Source of the DNA: Myxococcales bacterium
GTDB lineage: Bacteria; Myxococcota_A; Polyangia; Polyangiales; SLQV01
DNA: 52,243 nt
Assembly: GCA_007124745.1 (NCBI GenBank)
Contig: SLEO01000007.1
Coordinates: 1 to 52,243 of the forward strand
Direction of reading: 5' to 3'
In this document: positions 23,199 to 32,006 of the stretch, piece by piece
Layout: each line of letters opens with the position of its first letter
Position numbering within the stretch: the stretch's first letter is position 1
The notes under the pieces: generated by a model
Told to the model about the DNA's origin: nothing
Seen by the model: the letters and a program-made list of their open reading frames with translations, nothing else
The model's database searches: none
Translations under genes and position numbers: made by a program

Positions 23199-23236
23199 AG
23201 CACCTTCGGAAGCAGGCACAAATAAGAAGGTGCTGC
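23197..23236. terminator. 11-bp-stem inverted repeat between convergent genes
   Basis: gcagcaccttc (23197-23207) pairs perfectly with gaaggtgctgc (23226-23236) around an 18-base loop. It directly follows twin-hairpin copy A and lies 12 bp past the stop of the 59-aa minus-strand gene. A transcription-end or mRNA-stabilising role is likely. No U-run is present on either strand. Confidence 0.5.
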
Positions 23237-23248
23237 TCGGTCGAGCCG

Positions 23249-23428
23249 TCATAGAACGTCGAGAATCACGACGCCGCGCGCGTCATCGTCGTCGTCACGG
23301 CCGTGCTTCGCGGGCGCTTCGTCTTCCACGTGCTCAATGATAGGTAAATGCAGCTCAATGTGCAGCGGGGCGGATTCCCGACGCTTTTCGCGTTCTCTGA
23401 GCTGCTCGATGATGAAGGGGTGAAGCAT
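23249..23428 (-). CDS. Small 59-aa acidic protein
   Basis: A short gene reading MLHPFIIEQLREREKRRE, then SAPLHIELHLPIIEHVED, a poly-Asp stretch GRDDDDDARG and the end VVILDVL. The start ATG (23428) has GGGAG six bases upstream, an excellent ribosome-binding site, and the third codon positions are G/C-rich as in its neighbours. Small proteins starting MLHPF-I-I-E-x-(L/I)-R-x-R-E are, from memory, common and unnamed in Myxococcota and some other phyla. The basic helix plus a Pro-containing beta stretch and an acidic tail suggests a protein-binding peptide. No signal or membrane segment. Function unknown. Confidence 0.72.
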   Translation of the reverse strand: MLHPFIIEQLREREKRRESAPLHIELHLPIIEHVEDEAPAKHGRDDDDDARGVVILDVL

Positions 23429-23761
23429 AAGTACTCCCTAGGTTTGCATACAGAAACGAATCCCCGAAAAACGATACATCGCCCTAACTCCAGGTTAAGC
23501 AACCTGCTGGATTAATCAAGTGCTTAACCTCGCGGGGCCCTCGCGGGCTGACTCATCCTACCCGCTTCGCCGCATCGCTCGAGGTGTGACGCAGTGAAGG
23601 GGGTAGGCGATTCACCTGCTCGGTTCCCAGTAGCGAGCTAGGCTCACTTCGAGGTACTGAACAGTGGCTCTCCGTAAGTAGAGCCTGCGAGAATCAGGCC
23701 AAGTGGTCGCGGTGTGCTCGGTCCCTGGGGCCAGCTCGGTGCGTCGCGCGACTCCCCATCC
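23429..23761. promoter_or_regulatory. Divergent intergenic region upstream of rsmA
   Basis: 333 bp between the 59-aa gene and rsmA. It holds promoters for both. The stretch gttaagcaacctgctggattaatcaagtgc (about 23493-23522) is AT-richer than its surroundings, and gcggggccctcgcggg (about 23532-23547) is GC-rich with a partial dyad. I see no gene here. Confidence 0.45.
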
Positions 23762-24631
23762 ATGAACGCTCAAGAACGCCCGACAACGCCCCCCTGGTGG
23801 GAATCGCCCGGACAGGTGCTTAAGGCGCACCAGCTTCAGGCTCGAAAGCGCTTTTCGCAGAACTTTCTGGCGGATTGGCGGATCGTCGCGAAGATCGTCG
23901 CGCGAGCTGCCGCCTTTGAGCCAACCCACATCGTAGAGATCGGGCCGGGGCTAGGCATGCTCACCGCGGGTTTAGCCAGCCTTGACCTGCCTCTGCTCGC
24001 CCTAGATATCGATAGGAGCCTCGAAATCAGGCTTCGGGAACTTGAAGCGCGCTACGCGAATCTTACCGTGCGCTTCGCCGATGGAAGCGATTTTTCGTCT
24101 TGGCTCGCGGCGCTGGAAACGCCACCGCTGGTGGTTTCCAATCTTCCCTACGCGCTCAGTGGGCGTTTTCTGCGGGCGACGATGGACCACCACGCTGCTA
24201 TCGCTGGGGCGGTATACATGCTGCAGCGCGAAGTCGCGCTGCGGCTTATGGCGAGGGCTAAAACCCCCGACTACGGCGCCTTGAGCGTGCTGGCGCAGAG
24301 CATGTTCCACGTCAGCCCCGTGGCGACTGCGCGTGCCAGCGCATTTATTCCGCCACCTAAGGTCGACAGCATGGTGGTCGCCTTCGAACCCGTTCCCACC
24401 CTATCAGCGAGCAACTTTCCCGAACTGGTGACCCTCGTGAAGGCTGCATTCGCGCAACGGCGCAAGCTTCTCGTCTCCAATCTCAAAGACCTGGTGCCGC
24501 GACCGCTCCTGAGCGACTGGCTTGCCGCCGAAGGCTTCAGCGCCACCTGCCGGGCGGAGGAGCTAAGCCCGGAGCACTTTCAACGATTGACGCGCTTTTG
24601 CGCCAGCCAAGACCTCACGCGGAGCACCTAA
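23762..24631 (+). CDS. rsmA: 16S rRNA (adenine1518-N6/adenine1519-N6) dimethyltransferase
   Basis: RsmA (KsgA) dimethylates two adjacent adenines in the 3' terminal hairpin of 16S rRNA during late 30S assembly. The 289-aa product from ATG 23762 has the SAM-binding motif VEIGPGLGMLT near residue 58, the acidic ribose contact LALDIDRS, and the catalytic motif NLPY near 127 (VVSNLPYALSGRFL). The family opening QARKRFSQNFLADW is complete, and the C-terminal helical domain includes AFAQRRKLLVSNLK. A GTG at 23714 could add 16 residues that lack family similarity. The C-terminus overlaps the open frame of the next gene but not its likely start. Confidence 0.95.
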   Translation: MNAQERPTTPPWWESPGQVLKAHQLQARKRFSQNFLADWRIVAKIVARAAAFEPTHIVEIGPGLGMLTAGLASLDLPLLALDIDRSLEIRLRELEARYANLTVRFADGSDFSSWLAALETPPLVVSNLPYALSGRFLRATMDHHAAIAGAVYMLQREVALRLMARAKTPDYGALSVLAQSMFHVSPVATARASAFIPPPKVDSMVVAFEPVPTLSASNFPELVTLVKAAFAQRRKLLVSNLKDLVPRPLLSDWLAAEGFSATCRAEELSPEHFQRLTRFCASQDLTRST

Positions 24632-24729
24632 AGCCCACCAGGGAGGCAGAGGGTCTACCCTGTTTCGCGCTGATAATGATCGGTAGCGGACATCTGCCAC
24701 GGTGGTTAGGCTTCCGTGTGGCCAGGCTC

Positions 24730-26103
24730 ATGTTTTCAACCCGACACGCGCGCATCCAGGTTGCCGCACTCGCGTCGGTGCTGGCGCTCGGAGAAGGGTG
24801 CGGCACGCCCTACGACCGACCCGGAACCACCGTCGTATCCTCGCGGAGCACCTCAGGTCGCGACACAGGTGCGCAGGCTTCGCAGAAGACGAGCCCGGGG
24901 GCAGCGGGTAGCGCCGAGGCGAGAAGCAATAGCGCCGACGCTGCACACGACGCGTCAGCCGTTCCCTGGGGAATCAGTGCCAGCCACCTCCCCGGAACAG
25001 GTATGCTGTCGGTGGATGAACCCGGTGCGAGGCCGGAGGACGTGCCCGCGCGTACGGATAGCGCGGGCGCCGACCCTATGTGCGTCGCCTTGATTTCCCA
25101 CACGCGCACACCCTCGGCACTTGCAAGCGACCTTCGGCGCGGCGTAGTCCTCGGTGCCGCCCGCACTCAGCGTAGGGTCGTCGAACTTTCGTTGGATTCG
25201 CAGCCGACAAGCGCGCCTCTACCTTGCGCCCTCGGCATCGGACTAAGCGATGCCGTCGCCGCTTGGCACGATTCCGCGCCCGCCTCACCCGCTTCGCGAT
25301 TCGTCGCAGTAGCCCTCAAGGAGCGCGACGGACATCGTGGTGCTTGCGGTGCCATCGAAGGAGGCGGTCACATGCCACCCTTAACGCATCTTCCCGCTGC
25401 AGCGCTGGGACCCAGATGCCGGCACGAAGCCGCACACGTGAGCGTGGTCGACCTCACGCTCGCTACGCAGCGGGGTCGCCTGCGAAGCTGCCTTGCTGAC
25501 CGGGCGGCCGCCGAGGTCAGGCGCGACCGAACCATGACGAGCGTTCGACTCGGCGACCCAACGGACCCCACCCCAGAAGTAGAGAGTGGGACCGATGGCA
25601 GGCCGCCGTTTCGAGAGCTCGTTATCGCCCCGGGCCTTTCGTCGCGAGCCCTCAGCGATGTGCTCAAGGCCGAGCGACGCCGTCACTGGGGTTGGGCGGT
25701 CCTCTTGTCTCTCCCGCCCGATATCGCGCGACTCGTCGCTGCATGGGTTGGGCAGAACGCGCAGAGCGCGCCGGCGCTCACCGTCGCGACGAGTGCGGGT
25801 CGACATCCCGAAGCCCTCGCCGCCGCAGGTGATAGCGACAGCATCACTTGGGCCTCCTCCTTCGCCCCGGCAGCCAGCCACGCGCCGGCAGCCACCTTTG
25901 TCGACGACTACGCCCGTCTCTACCAGGACCTTCCTTCGGAGTTAGCCCTTGCGGGTTGGCAGGCAGCTCAGCTCAGCGGAGGTCTATCGAATATGCCGCG
26001 TTCTTTATTGTTGCCTCTCTTCCTGTGGGAGCATGGCGCTAGCCGCGCCTCGCGCTGCGACGGAGAACGCTTTCACGCGCCCACAACGTCCTGGGGGCCC
26101 TAG
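24730..26103 (+). CDS. Hypothetical lipoprotein resembling type 1 periplasmic-binding proteins
   Basis: 457 aa from the ATG at 24730; other starts at 24676 and 24598 would overlap rsmA or lengthen the n-region. The signal is MFSTRHARIQ, then VAALASVLAL, with Cys in GEGC as a weak lipobox. After a disordered stretch come segments that look like a periplasmic binding fold of the branched-chain amino acid/LpoA type: DLRRGVVLGAA near the start and FVDDYARLYQDLPSELALAGWQAAQL near the end, where such proteins have Y-x-x-x-Y-x-x-x-P and a GYDA-like helix. In many bacteria LpoA-type lipoproteins support peptidoglycan synthases; that role is only an analogy here. It follows rsmA on the same strand. 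Confidence 0.62.
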   Translation: MFSTRHARIQVAALASVLALGEGCGTPYDRPGTTVVSSRSTSGRDTGAQASQKTSPGAAGSAEARSNSADAAHDASAVPWGISASHLPGTGMLSVDEPGARPEDVPARTDSAGADPMCVALISHTRTPSALASDLRRGVVLGAARTQRRVVELSLDSQPTSAPLPCALGIGLSDAVAAWHDSAPASPASRFVAVALKERDGHRGACGAIEGGGHMPPLTHLPAAALGPRCRHEAAHVSVVDLTLATQRGRLRSCLADRAAAEVRRDRTMTSVRLGDPTDPTPEVESGTDGRPPFRELVIAPGLSSRALSDVLKAERRRHWGWAVLLSLPPDIARLVAAWVGQNAQSAPALTVATSAGRHPEALAAAGDSDSITWASSFAPAASHAPAATFVDDYARLYQDLPSELALAGWQAAQLSGGLSNMPRSLLLPLFLWEHGASRASRCDGERFHAPTTSWGP

Positions 26104-26131
26104 CACGCAGGAGACCCACCTCGATATGTAG

Positions 26132-26503
26132 CTAGAGACTCGCGAGGAAAGCCGCCTTGATAGGCGGGACGCGACGCTGCGCTGTGGCGGACAAGGCAGA
26201 GCCTCTCGAACGCGTCATCAACCAGTAGCCTTCGCCTACTTCAAAAAAGGTGAGGCAGGCCTGCCGACTTGTGAGGCGCAGCTCCTGAAGCTTGCCACGT
26301 AGCGTCGACGCGCGGGTCGCGGCGAGGACGGCGGACAGCGGCTGCGCCGCCCATACGAGCGCTTGATCGACGGGCACCCGGCTCGCGTAGTCTACCCACT
26401 CTGCTTCGTCGTCGACGATAACGGCAGCATCGACGCGCGGGCAACAGGACACCAGCGCTTCGAGCGCATCCGTAAAGGTCGTGCGACGGTGGTCTCGTTT
26501 CAT
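26132..26503 (-). CDS. Roadblock/LC7-like protein
   Basis: A 123-aa protein whose pattern fits the Roadblock/LC7 fold: a first helix FTDALEALVSCCP, a beta strand VDAAVIVDDEAEWVDYAS, a central helix with LSAVLAATRASTL, and final strands (ELRLTSRQACLTFFEVG, YWLMTRSRGS) then a C-terminal helix. Such proteins regulate small Ras-like GTPases (for example MglB for MglA). The ATG at 26503 has a GAGCGAG site upstream; an upstream GTG at 26584 would overlap the kinase gene. It is the downstream partner of the kinase at 26574, so the two are likely co-expressed. Fold assignment is from pattern only. Confidence 0.55.
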   Translation of the reverse strand: MKRDHRRTTFTDALEALVSCCPRVDAAVIVDDEAEWVDYASRVPVDQALVWAAQPLSAVLAATRASTLRGKLQELRLTSRQACLTFFEVGEGYWLMTRSRGSALSATAQRRVPPIKAAFLASL

Positions 26504-26573
26504 CCGTAGCTCGCTCGGCAGTACGGGGGCCGCGTCGAAGCCCCCTCCCAAGGCGGATGCGCCCTCCCAAGAC

Positions 26574-27671
26574 TCAGCACGCACGGAAAGCCAGGACCGC
26601 TAGCAGCACCGCTACAACCACCACCAGTCCCAGACCTAGCAACACAACCTTGCCCGAAAGCGGTGGCGGCACAACGGCATCCTCCACGGGCCCGTCAATC
26701 CAAGAGCGCGACGCATCGAAGGCCGCAGAGGCTTCGCTCAGATGAGGCAGGCGCTGGCGAATCTCCGCAACACTGAGCTTCTCGAGGGACGCGTCCTGCA
26801 GGCTCTCAGAATCAAGCCCGCACGCCCGGGCGAAATCAAGGGCAAAGTCTGAAGCTTTCGCGTAGCGTTCGCTCTTCTCTTTCGCGAGACCCCGCTGCAG
26901 CACGGCATCAACCGCCGCCGTAACGCCGCTCGGACCCAGCGCCAGCGCTGCGGGTTGCTCTCGCAACACTTTCATCAGAATCTCTCCGACAGACTCGCCA
27001 TCAAAGGCGACACGACCGCTCAGCGCTTCATACGCAACCGCAGCGAGTGAGAAGATATCCGAGCGACCGTCGATATCTTGGCGGCCACGCGCCTGTTCCG
27101 GCGACATGTAAGCCGGGGAACCCAAGGTTGTGCCAACCCCCGTGAGCTTAGGACCCATTTCGAGCTGCATCTTGACGGAGCCAAAATCCAAGACGCGCAG
27201 ATCGTACTCTTCACCGGCAGGGCACAAGAAGATATTGGCCGGCTTAAGGTCTCGATGAATCAACCCTTGGGCGTGAGCAAAGTCGAGCGCTGAGGCCACT
27301 CGGGCCACAATCTGGATGGTGGCGGCGAGCCCTAGACGCCGGCGCTGCGCCAGTTCCAGGCTGAGTTCGCGACCGTAAAGCCGTTCCATCACCAAGAAGG
27401 GGACCCCCGCTGGTGTCTCCCCCCGTTCGAAAACGCGGATAATATGCGGATGCTTGAGACCCGCCGTCACCTCGAACTCGCGGTCGAAACGCTGCCCATT
27501 CACTGGGTCGGAAGCCAGAAAGCTGTGCATGACCTTGATGGCGACGGGGGGGGCTTCAGGGGCATCCGTCGAGCGAGCCTCATACACTGCGCCCGCGGCA
27601 CCTTCGCCGATGCGGGCAGAGAGCTTAAAACCGCCTAGCGTGCTAAATGGGAGGGTCTTTCTATCGTTCAC
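26574..27671 (-). CDS. Membrane-anchored Ser/Thr protein kinase
   Basis: A Hanks-type kinase of 365 aa. Motifs in order: glycine-rich loop IGEGAAGAVYEARS (about 17-30), VAIKVMH with the catalytic Lys, catalytic loop LIHRDLKPANIFL near 135, LDFGSVKM in place of the usual DFG-L, and the activation-segment end AYMSPEQARG. A single C-terminal membrane helix (about 342-362; VVLLGLGLVVVVAVLLAVLAF) ends with RAC, so the kinase faces the cytoplasm without an obvious periplasmic sensor. It precedes the Roadblock-like gene on the same strand. Both motifs and length are normal, so activity is expected; the substrates are unknown. Confidence 0.93.
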   Translation of the reverse strand: MNDRKTLPFSTLGGFKLSARIGEGAAGAVYEARSTDAPEAPPVAIKVMHSFLASDPVNGQRFDREFEVTAGLKHPHIIRVFERGETPAGVPFLVMERLYGRELSLELAQRRRLGLAATIQIVARVASALDFAHAQGLIHRDLKPANIFLCPAGEEYDLRVLDFGSVKMQLEMGPKLTGVGTTLGSPAYMSPEQARGRQDIDGRSDIFSLAAVAYEALSGRVAFDGESVGEILMKVLREQPAALALGPSGVTAAVDAVLQRGLAKEKSERYAKASDFALDFARACGLDSESLQDASLEKLSVAEIRQRLPHLSEASAAFDASRSWIDGPVEDAVVPPPLSGKVVLLGLGLVVVVAVLLAVLAFRAC

Positions 27672-27967
27672 GAGGGCGCCCTCAGACTACAGTTGCGGTG
27701 CATCCCAATACCTTGGTTACGCGCGGCATCTTCGCACGACCTACCACACCGGCTACCACACCGGCGAATCGTGTCGGCGGGAAGAATCAGCGTATGATGC
27801 GTCAGAGAGCACATAAGGTTGGCACAAGCTTCCGCACCTACGCGGCACGCTTCAAAAAGTAGCCGAATACTCGCTCCCAAGCCAGGCCCGACGCGAGGCC
27901 CACCGCGCCGCGCGACTAGGGGACTAGGATGCGCCTCGAAGCACCTTGAGCACTCGCTGCTCAAGAT
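27672..27967. other. Intergenic region between two kinase genes
   Basis: 296 bp, with no defensible gene. It contains a 12-bp tandem duplication (ctaccacaccgg at 27741-27752 and 27753-27764). It should hold the promoter of the kinase at 26574-27671 and the end of the upstream operon. Confidence 0.5.
27741..27764. repeat. 12-bp tandem duplication
   Basis: ctaccacaccgg occurs twice in direct succession in the gap between two kinase genes. Confidence 0.8.
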
Positions 27968-29794
27968 CTAGTTACCGCCTCTCACTGCGCGCGTACTGAC
28001 GGGGATGGCAAACTCCATCTTATCGTCGTGCGGCGGAAAGCGTATCGCGCCGGCAACGCCGAGCAGGCATGCACCGAGCGGCACTCCCTGCAGCGATGCC
28101 GGCGTGAGGGTGACGGATTCGACCGCGCCCGCAGCGCTGACCTTAAACTTGAAAACGATGCGTTCCTGCGCTGTCGCAGCCTCCGTGTGCTGCTGCAAGC
28201 AACGCTCCATTTGCCCCTTTTTGCCTTGGAAAGTGCGCGTGATGAGCGTCGCCTGGTCGACGGACTTCGACGGTTTAGGCGTTTCAGCCGGACGCCTTGC
28301 GCTAGCCTTGGGTCGCTGCGCTACGCGAGAGGCATGCTTCTTTTCCTCGGGCGGCTCTGAAGGTCCGCTGGGCGAAGTCTCGCCGGAGTCATCCATGCTC
28401 GCCGCATCCGGTGCTAGCGCTGCGTCCTTTGTGTCATCGGCGGTGGTTGTCTCGGCCGCCTCAGATTCCTCTGCTGTCGAACCCGTCACGACGTAGACCG
28501 ACTGCGGCTGGCGTGCGTCAGGTTGCGACACCAGCGCAAATGCCAATGCGGAGATGCCCACAAGCGCCACCGCCACCACCAGCACCCAAAGCCAAGGACT
28601 GCGCCGAGAGGCCGCGGCTGCGCCTGCCGCCGGGCGTTCCTGCGGCCCTTGGGCAGGCCCAACTAGCGCGGGCATCTCTTTGGAAGTTGAAGTGGGAACC
28701 CGAAGGCGTCCTGTAGGTGGCGCGTCACTAGGGCTACCGGGCGGCCGCTCGGAGACGGCGGGGCTCTCTTCCCACACCTCGACGGTACCGTCCCGCCAGG
28801 CGCGGTCGAGGACCTCTAGCGGCTCGATATGCAGAACATCTGCCATGTCGCTGAAAAAGTCGCGCTTTACCTGCGCACCGAGCGCGGCTTCGGCCGCATT
28901 CTCGGTAAGTCCCCGTACCTCCCGCAAGGCCTCGGCCATCGCTCCCGCCGACGCCCACCTTCCGGCGGGCGTCTTCGCTAGGCTCTTTCGAATGATGGCG
29001 TCGATCTCGGGTGACACATCGTCACGTAGCTCCGCGATAGAGCTGGGCGTTTTGGTAAATACCCGATGCAGCGTTTCCGCCATGTCGCGCCCGCGAAACT
29101 CGTTTTTGCCACAGAGCAGCTCGTGAAGCACAAGGCCGCTTGCGTAGAGGTCGCTTTGCGCCGTCGGCTGCTGACCATTGAAAAGCTCCGGCGCAAGGTA
29201 GGGAAACTTACCCTTCACCGTGGTGTCCTCTGTTTTGTACATCGCGGTTTCGCCCATCACGCGCGCGATACCAAAATCGACCAGCTTCACCTGCCCTTCG
29301 ACATCCACGAGGATGTTGGACGGCGAGATGTCTCGGTGCACCACACAGAGCGACTTGCCGTCGGGTCGCCGCAGCTCATGCGCGTAGTGGAGGGCGTCGA
29401 GCACTCGAATGGTAATCTGCAGCGCGCTCGCCACGGGAAAATGACCGTGCGCTTCGCGGACATACTTAAGCCAACGGCCAAGATGAAAGCCATGCACGTA
29501 GTCGAGCACCATGATGTAGGCGCTGTCTTCCTGGGTAAAATCGAGAACGCTGACGATGCCCGGGTGCTTGAGATAAGAGAGGATCCGCGCTTCACGCACG
29601 AACATCTGCGTCATCGCATCGTCGCCGGTGAGGTCCGGCAGAATGCGTTTGACCACCACTGGACGCGCGAAGCCCGCTGCGCCTTCCGCGCGCGCTAGAT
29701 AAAGCACGCCCATGCCGCCGCGTGCTAGGCGCTTAACAATGCGATAGCGACCAAGAACCTTGGTGCCTAGAAGTTCGTCTCGAACTGTGCTCAC
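27968..29794 (-). CDS. Transmembrane Ser/Thr protein kinase with AgmX/PglI-like C-terminal domain
   Basis: A 608-aa Hanks-type kinase. The kinase domain (about 15-285) has LARGGMGVLYLAR, VVVKRIL, catalytic loop VVHRDISPSNIL near 150, VDFGIAR and the APE-like YLAPELFNGQ. The HRDISP variant is typical of myxobacterial kinases. A Pro/Ala linker and one membrane helix (about 398-418; WVLVVAVALVGISALAF) follow, then an acidic Ser/Thr stretch and a C-terminal domain (about 510-600; MERCLQQHTEA, IVFKFKVSAAGAVESVTL, CLLGVAGAIRFPP) resembling the TonB-like AgmX/PglI C-terminal domain. The outer domain may touch peptidoglycan or the envelope. The start ATG overlaps the FecR gene stop (29791-29794), so expression is coupled to the two genes before it. 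Confidence 0.92.
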   Translation of the reverse strand: MSTVRDELLGTKVLGRYRIVKRLARGGMGVLYLARAEGAAGFARPVVVKRILPDLTGDDAMTQMFVREARILSYLKHPGIVSVLDFTQEDSAYIMVLDYVHGFHLGRWLKYVREAHGHFPVASALQITIRVLDALHYAHELRRPDGKSLCVVHRDISPSNILVDVEGQVKLVDFGIARVMGETAMYKTEDTTVKGKFPYLAPELFNGQQPTAQSDLYASGLVLHELLCGKNEFRGRDMAETLHRVFTKTPSSIAELRDDVSPEIDAIIRKSLAKTPAGRWASAGAMAEALREVRGLTENAAEAALGAQVKRDFFSDMADVLHIEPLEVLDRAWRDGTVEVWEESPAVSERPPGSPSDAPPTGRLRVPTSTSKEMPALVGPAQGPQERPAAGAAAASRRSPWLWVLVVAVALVGISALAFALVSQPDARQPQSVYVVTGSTAEESEAAETTTADDTKDAALAPDAASMDDSGETSPSGPSEPPEEKKHASRVAQRPKASARRPAETPKPSKSVDQATLITRTFQGKKGQMERCLQQHTEAATAQERIVFKFKVSAAGAVESVTLTPASLQGVPLGACLLGVAGAIRFPPHDDKMEFAIPVSTRAVRGGN

Positions 29795-31998
29795 TGCTTG
29801 CTCGTGTGCCTAAGATAATAGTGCACACCGTGAGCCGGATGAGCCAAGCGAATTGCAATGGCGTCGGTCTGAGTGCCGACCGTGAGTTCTGTACTGAAGC
29901 GATGCTTCGCGCCCATGGGGATAGGCTTGCCCTCGACGGCCACGGACCAGCCCGCCATCGCTAGGCCCGAAACCTCAACCGTGCTTCCCGGCGCCGCACT
30001 TCCCTGAGACGGAGAGGTAATGCTCGCTTTCGGCGCCGCGTTGTCAAAGTCGATGACCAGAAGGGTCGGTTTAGACGCTTTGCCGGTGTTGCTCGAAAAG
30101 GTGAACTCGTACCGGCCCTCACGCAGGTCGCCGCCCGCAAAGACATGCGTTGGCTTGGCGCTTGAGAACGTTTCCGGCGAACCTCCGGACACACGCTTTG
30201 CCGTGAGCTTGTAGGCGGACGCTGCGGGCGCTTTGGGCCAGACAACGCGAATCTCTGGAAGGAGATTCTGGTACAGGATCGTGTAGTTACGCCCATCCGT
30301 ATCCACCCGTGTTGAGGGCGCTGAGCGCGGCAACTGGGCGAGGCCCGAATCACGCAAAACACGGATTCTTCCGGAAGCGGCTTCCTTCTCCCCCAACGAT
30401 CCTCCGGTGAAACAACGCACCCGGTAAGTGTGGCTACCTGGAGTAAGCCGCGTGTGCACTGAGGGCGAGCCCTTTGACGAGTAGGAAAGCGTGCGGGCCC
30501 CGCTCTTCACCTCGACGAGTCCTCCGCTTTCTCCGCAGGCGCGCGTGAGACGAAATCCCACCGCCGTCGGAGGCGAGGGGTCGCGCAGGGTAAAGCTCTC
30601 ACCGGCGACCACGTACAGCGCTACGCGCTCCGGCGGTTTGTCTCCCTGGTCGATCTTGCCGTTGTTGAACAACGTGGCGTGCTCGCCGAGCCCGAGCTTG
30701 ATCTGATCGATGTGTCCCTGAACGGACACCGCACCCTTGCGGTTGCGGACCACAGCGCCGCTGCGTGAGAGCTGCACTAGGCTTTGACTGCTGGCCTTAA
30801 GGACAACTTTGCCGCCCTTAACACCGAACACCGCCGGCTCAGAGGCGGCGGAGGTCACCTCGACGCGTCCTTGGGATGCGCTTGCGAAGAGGCCATCCGC
30901 TCCGCCGAGGGTGAGCTCCGCGGGGCCGGTCACATTTGCCGCAGAACCGTTCGCGCTGACGACGGCCGAACCTCGGCGCGTCAGCCGAATGACGGAGCCC
31001 GCTTCAGCCTGGTGGGTACCCACCGGCATAGCTGCCAGCGCTTTCGTCCCGGGTGCGCGGATACGTAGCGGCGCCCCGGTGACCTCAAGTCGGAATCCTT
31101 CTGACCCAAGGCCGTCCTCAGACTCCGCCGGCTCCTCCGGCACTTCGTCCTCTGGCGGTGGGGCAATCTCCGCGGGCCCGACGGCGATGGCAAAACTGAG
31201 CTCGCCCACGTCAATCGCGAAGCGGGTCCCAGCCTCAACGGATTCGCCGTTCAGCACCGCTTCGCCGATCTCGAGCGTTAGGTTGGCTTTCTCACCACTG
31301 ACGGCGTCCATCCGCAGTTGCGTGCCGGGCTCAAAGCGCGCAAGGCCGATCTCGGTCTGCACTTCGATCGCCTGCGCGCCCACCTGCAGGAGCGCCATGC
31401 CTGCTTCAACTTCGAATGCCGCCGCACCCTCCTCGGAGGAAAAACGGACGCGAGAATCGACACTGAACTGCGCAAGGCCGATAGAGGTTTGCAGGCGCAT
31501 CCCCGAGCTTGCGGTTTGGAGCACCGCTTCGCCGAGGGTCACATCAAGCGCGAACGCGTCGCCCGCGTCGCTGTGACTCAACTTAAAGTAGACGATGCTC
31601 TCGGGGCCGATCTCTACGTTGCCACCACCTTCGATGGCAACAATGCTCGTCGCGCCGGGCGCCGTCTTGATGCCGTCACCATCGTAAAGCTTTTGGCCTT
31701 TGTTCGCGGGTTCCCAAGCGACCGTCGACGCTTCCGACGGGCTCTTGGCCGCAAGGCCTCGAAAACCTACGTCGCCGCTGACAGCATGCACCGCTGCTAG
31801 GTGGTCGCTCCCACATCCGAAACGGCTGCATCCCAGGGCGGCAAATACCAGCGAGGCCAGGACCGCGGGAACCGCTGAGCGCACGCCCCAAGGGCTCTGA
31901 ACGCGGCCCGTGGTCGCCAGGCGCATACAACCCGGGCGCGCAGGCGGCACGGGAGCCGACAGGGCGTAGGTTGGATGGGTTGGCGGCTTCGACATCAT
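29791..31998 (-). CDS. FecR-domain lipoprotein
   Basis: A 735-aa exported protein. A signal with VPAVLASLVFAALGC (lipobox, Cys near 57) implies lipidation. From about 70 to 290 it has the FecR-type core: VSGDVGFRG, the LYDGDGIKTAPGA strand, IEIGPES, then two homologous blocks (TSIGLAQFSVDSRVRF / TEIGLARFEPGTQLRM) each ending in a GEAVL-like turn. A second FecR-like stretch follows at about 300-430, and the C-terminal half has Ig-like strands (LPEIRVVWPKAPAASAYKLTA; TVEVSGLAMAGWSVAVEG). Lone FecR-domain proteins usually pass outer-membrane signals inward, but here the gene sits between an outer-membrane protein and a kinase rather than a sigma factor. Same strand, 8 bp after the 32007 gene. 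Confidence 0.85.
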   Translation of the reverse strand: MMSKPPTHPTYALSAPVPPARPGCMRLATTGRVQSPWGVRSAVPAVLASLVFAALGCSRFGCGSDHLAAVHAVSGDVGFRGLAAKSPSEASTVAWEPANKGQKLYDGDGIKTAPGATSIVAIEGGGNVEIGPESIVYFKLSHSDAGDAFALDVTLGEAVLQTASSGMRLQTSIGLAQFSVDSRVRFSSEEGAAAFEVEAGMALLQVGAQAIEVQTEIGLARFEPGTQLRMDAVSGEKANLTLEIGEAVLNGESVEAGTRFAIDVGELSFAIAVGPAEIAPPPEDEVPEEPAESEDGLGSEGFRLEVTGAPLRIRAPGTKALAAMPVGTHQAEAGSVIRLTRRGSAVVSANGSAANVTGPAELTLGGADGLFASASQGRVEVTSAASEPAVFGVKGGKVVLKASSQSLVQLSRSGAVVRNRKGAVSVQGHIDQIKLGLGEHATLFNNGKIDQGDKPPERVALYVVAGESFTLRDPSPPTAVGFRLTRACGESGGLVEVKSGARTLSYSSKGSPSVHTRLTPGSHTYRVRCFTGGSLGEKEAASGRIRVLRDSGLAQLPRSAPSTRVDTDGRNYTILYQNLLPEIRVVWPKAPAASAYKLTAKRVSGGSPETFSSAKPTHVFAGGDLREGRYEFTFSSNTGKASKPTLLVIDFDNAAPKASITSPSQGSAAPGSTVEVSGLAMAGWSVAVEGKPIPMGAKHRFSTELTVGTQTDAIAIRLAHPAHGVHYYLRHTSKQ

Positions 31999-32006
31999 TT
32001 TGGTCG

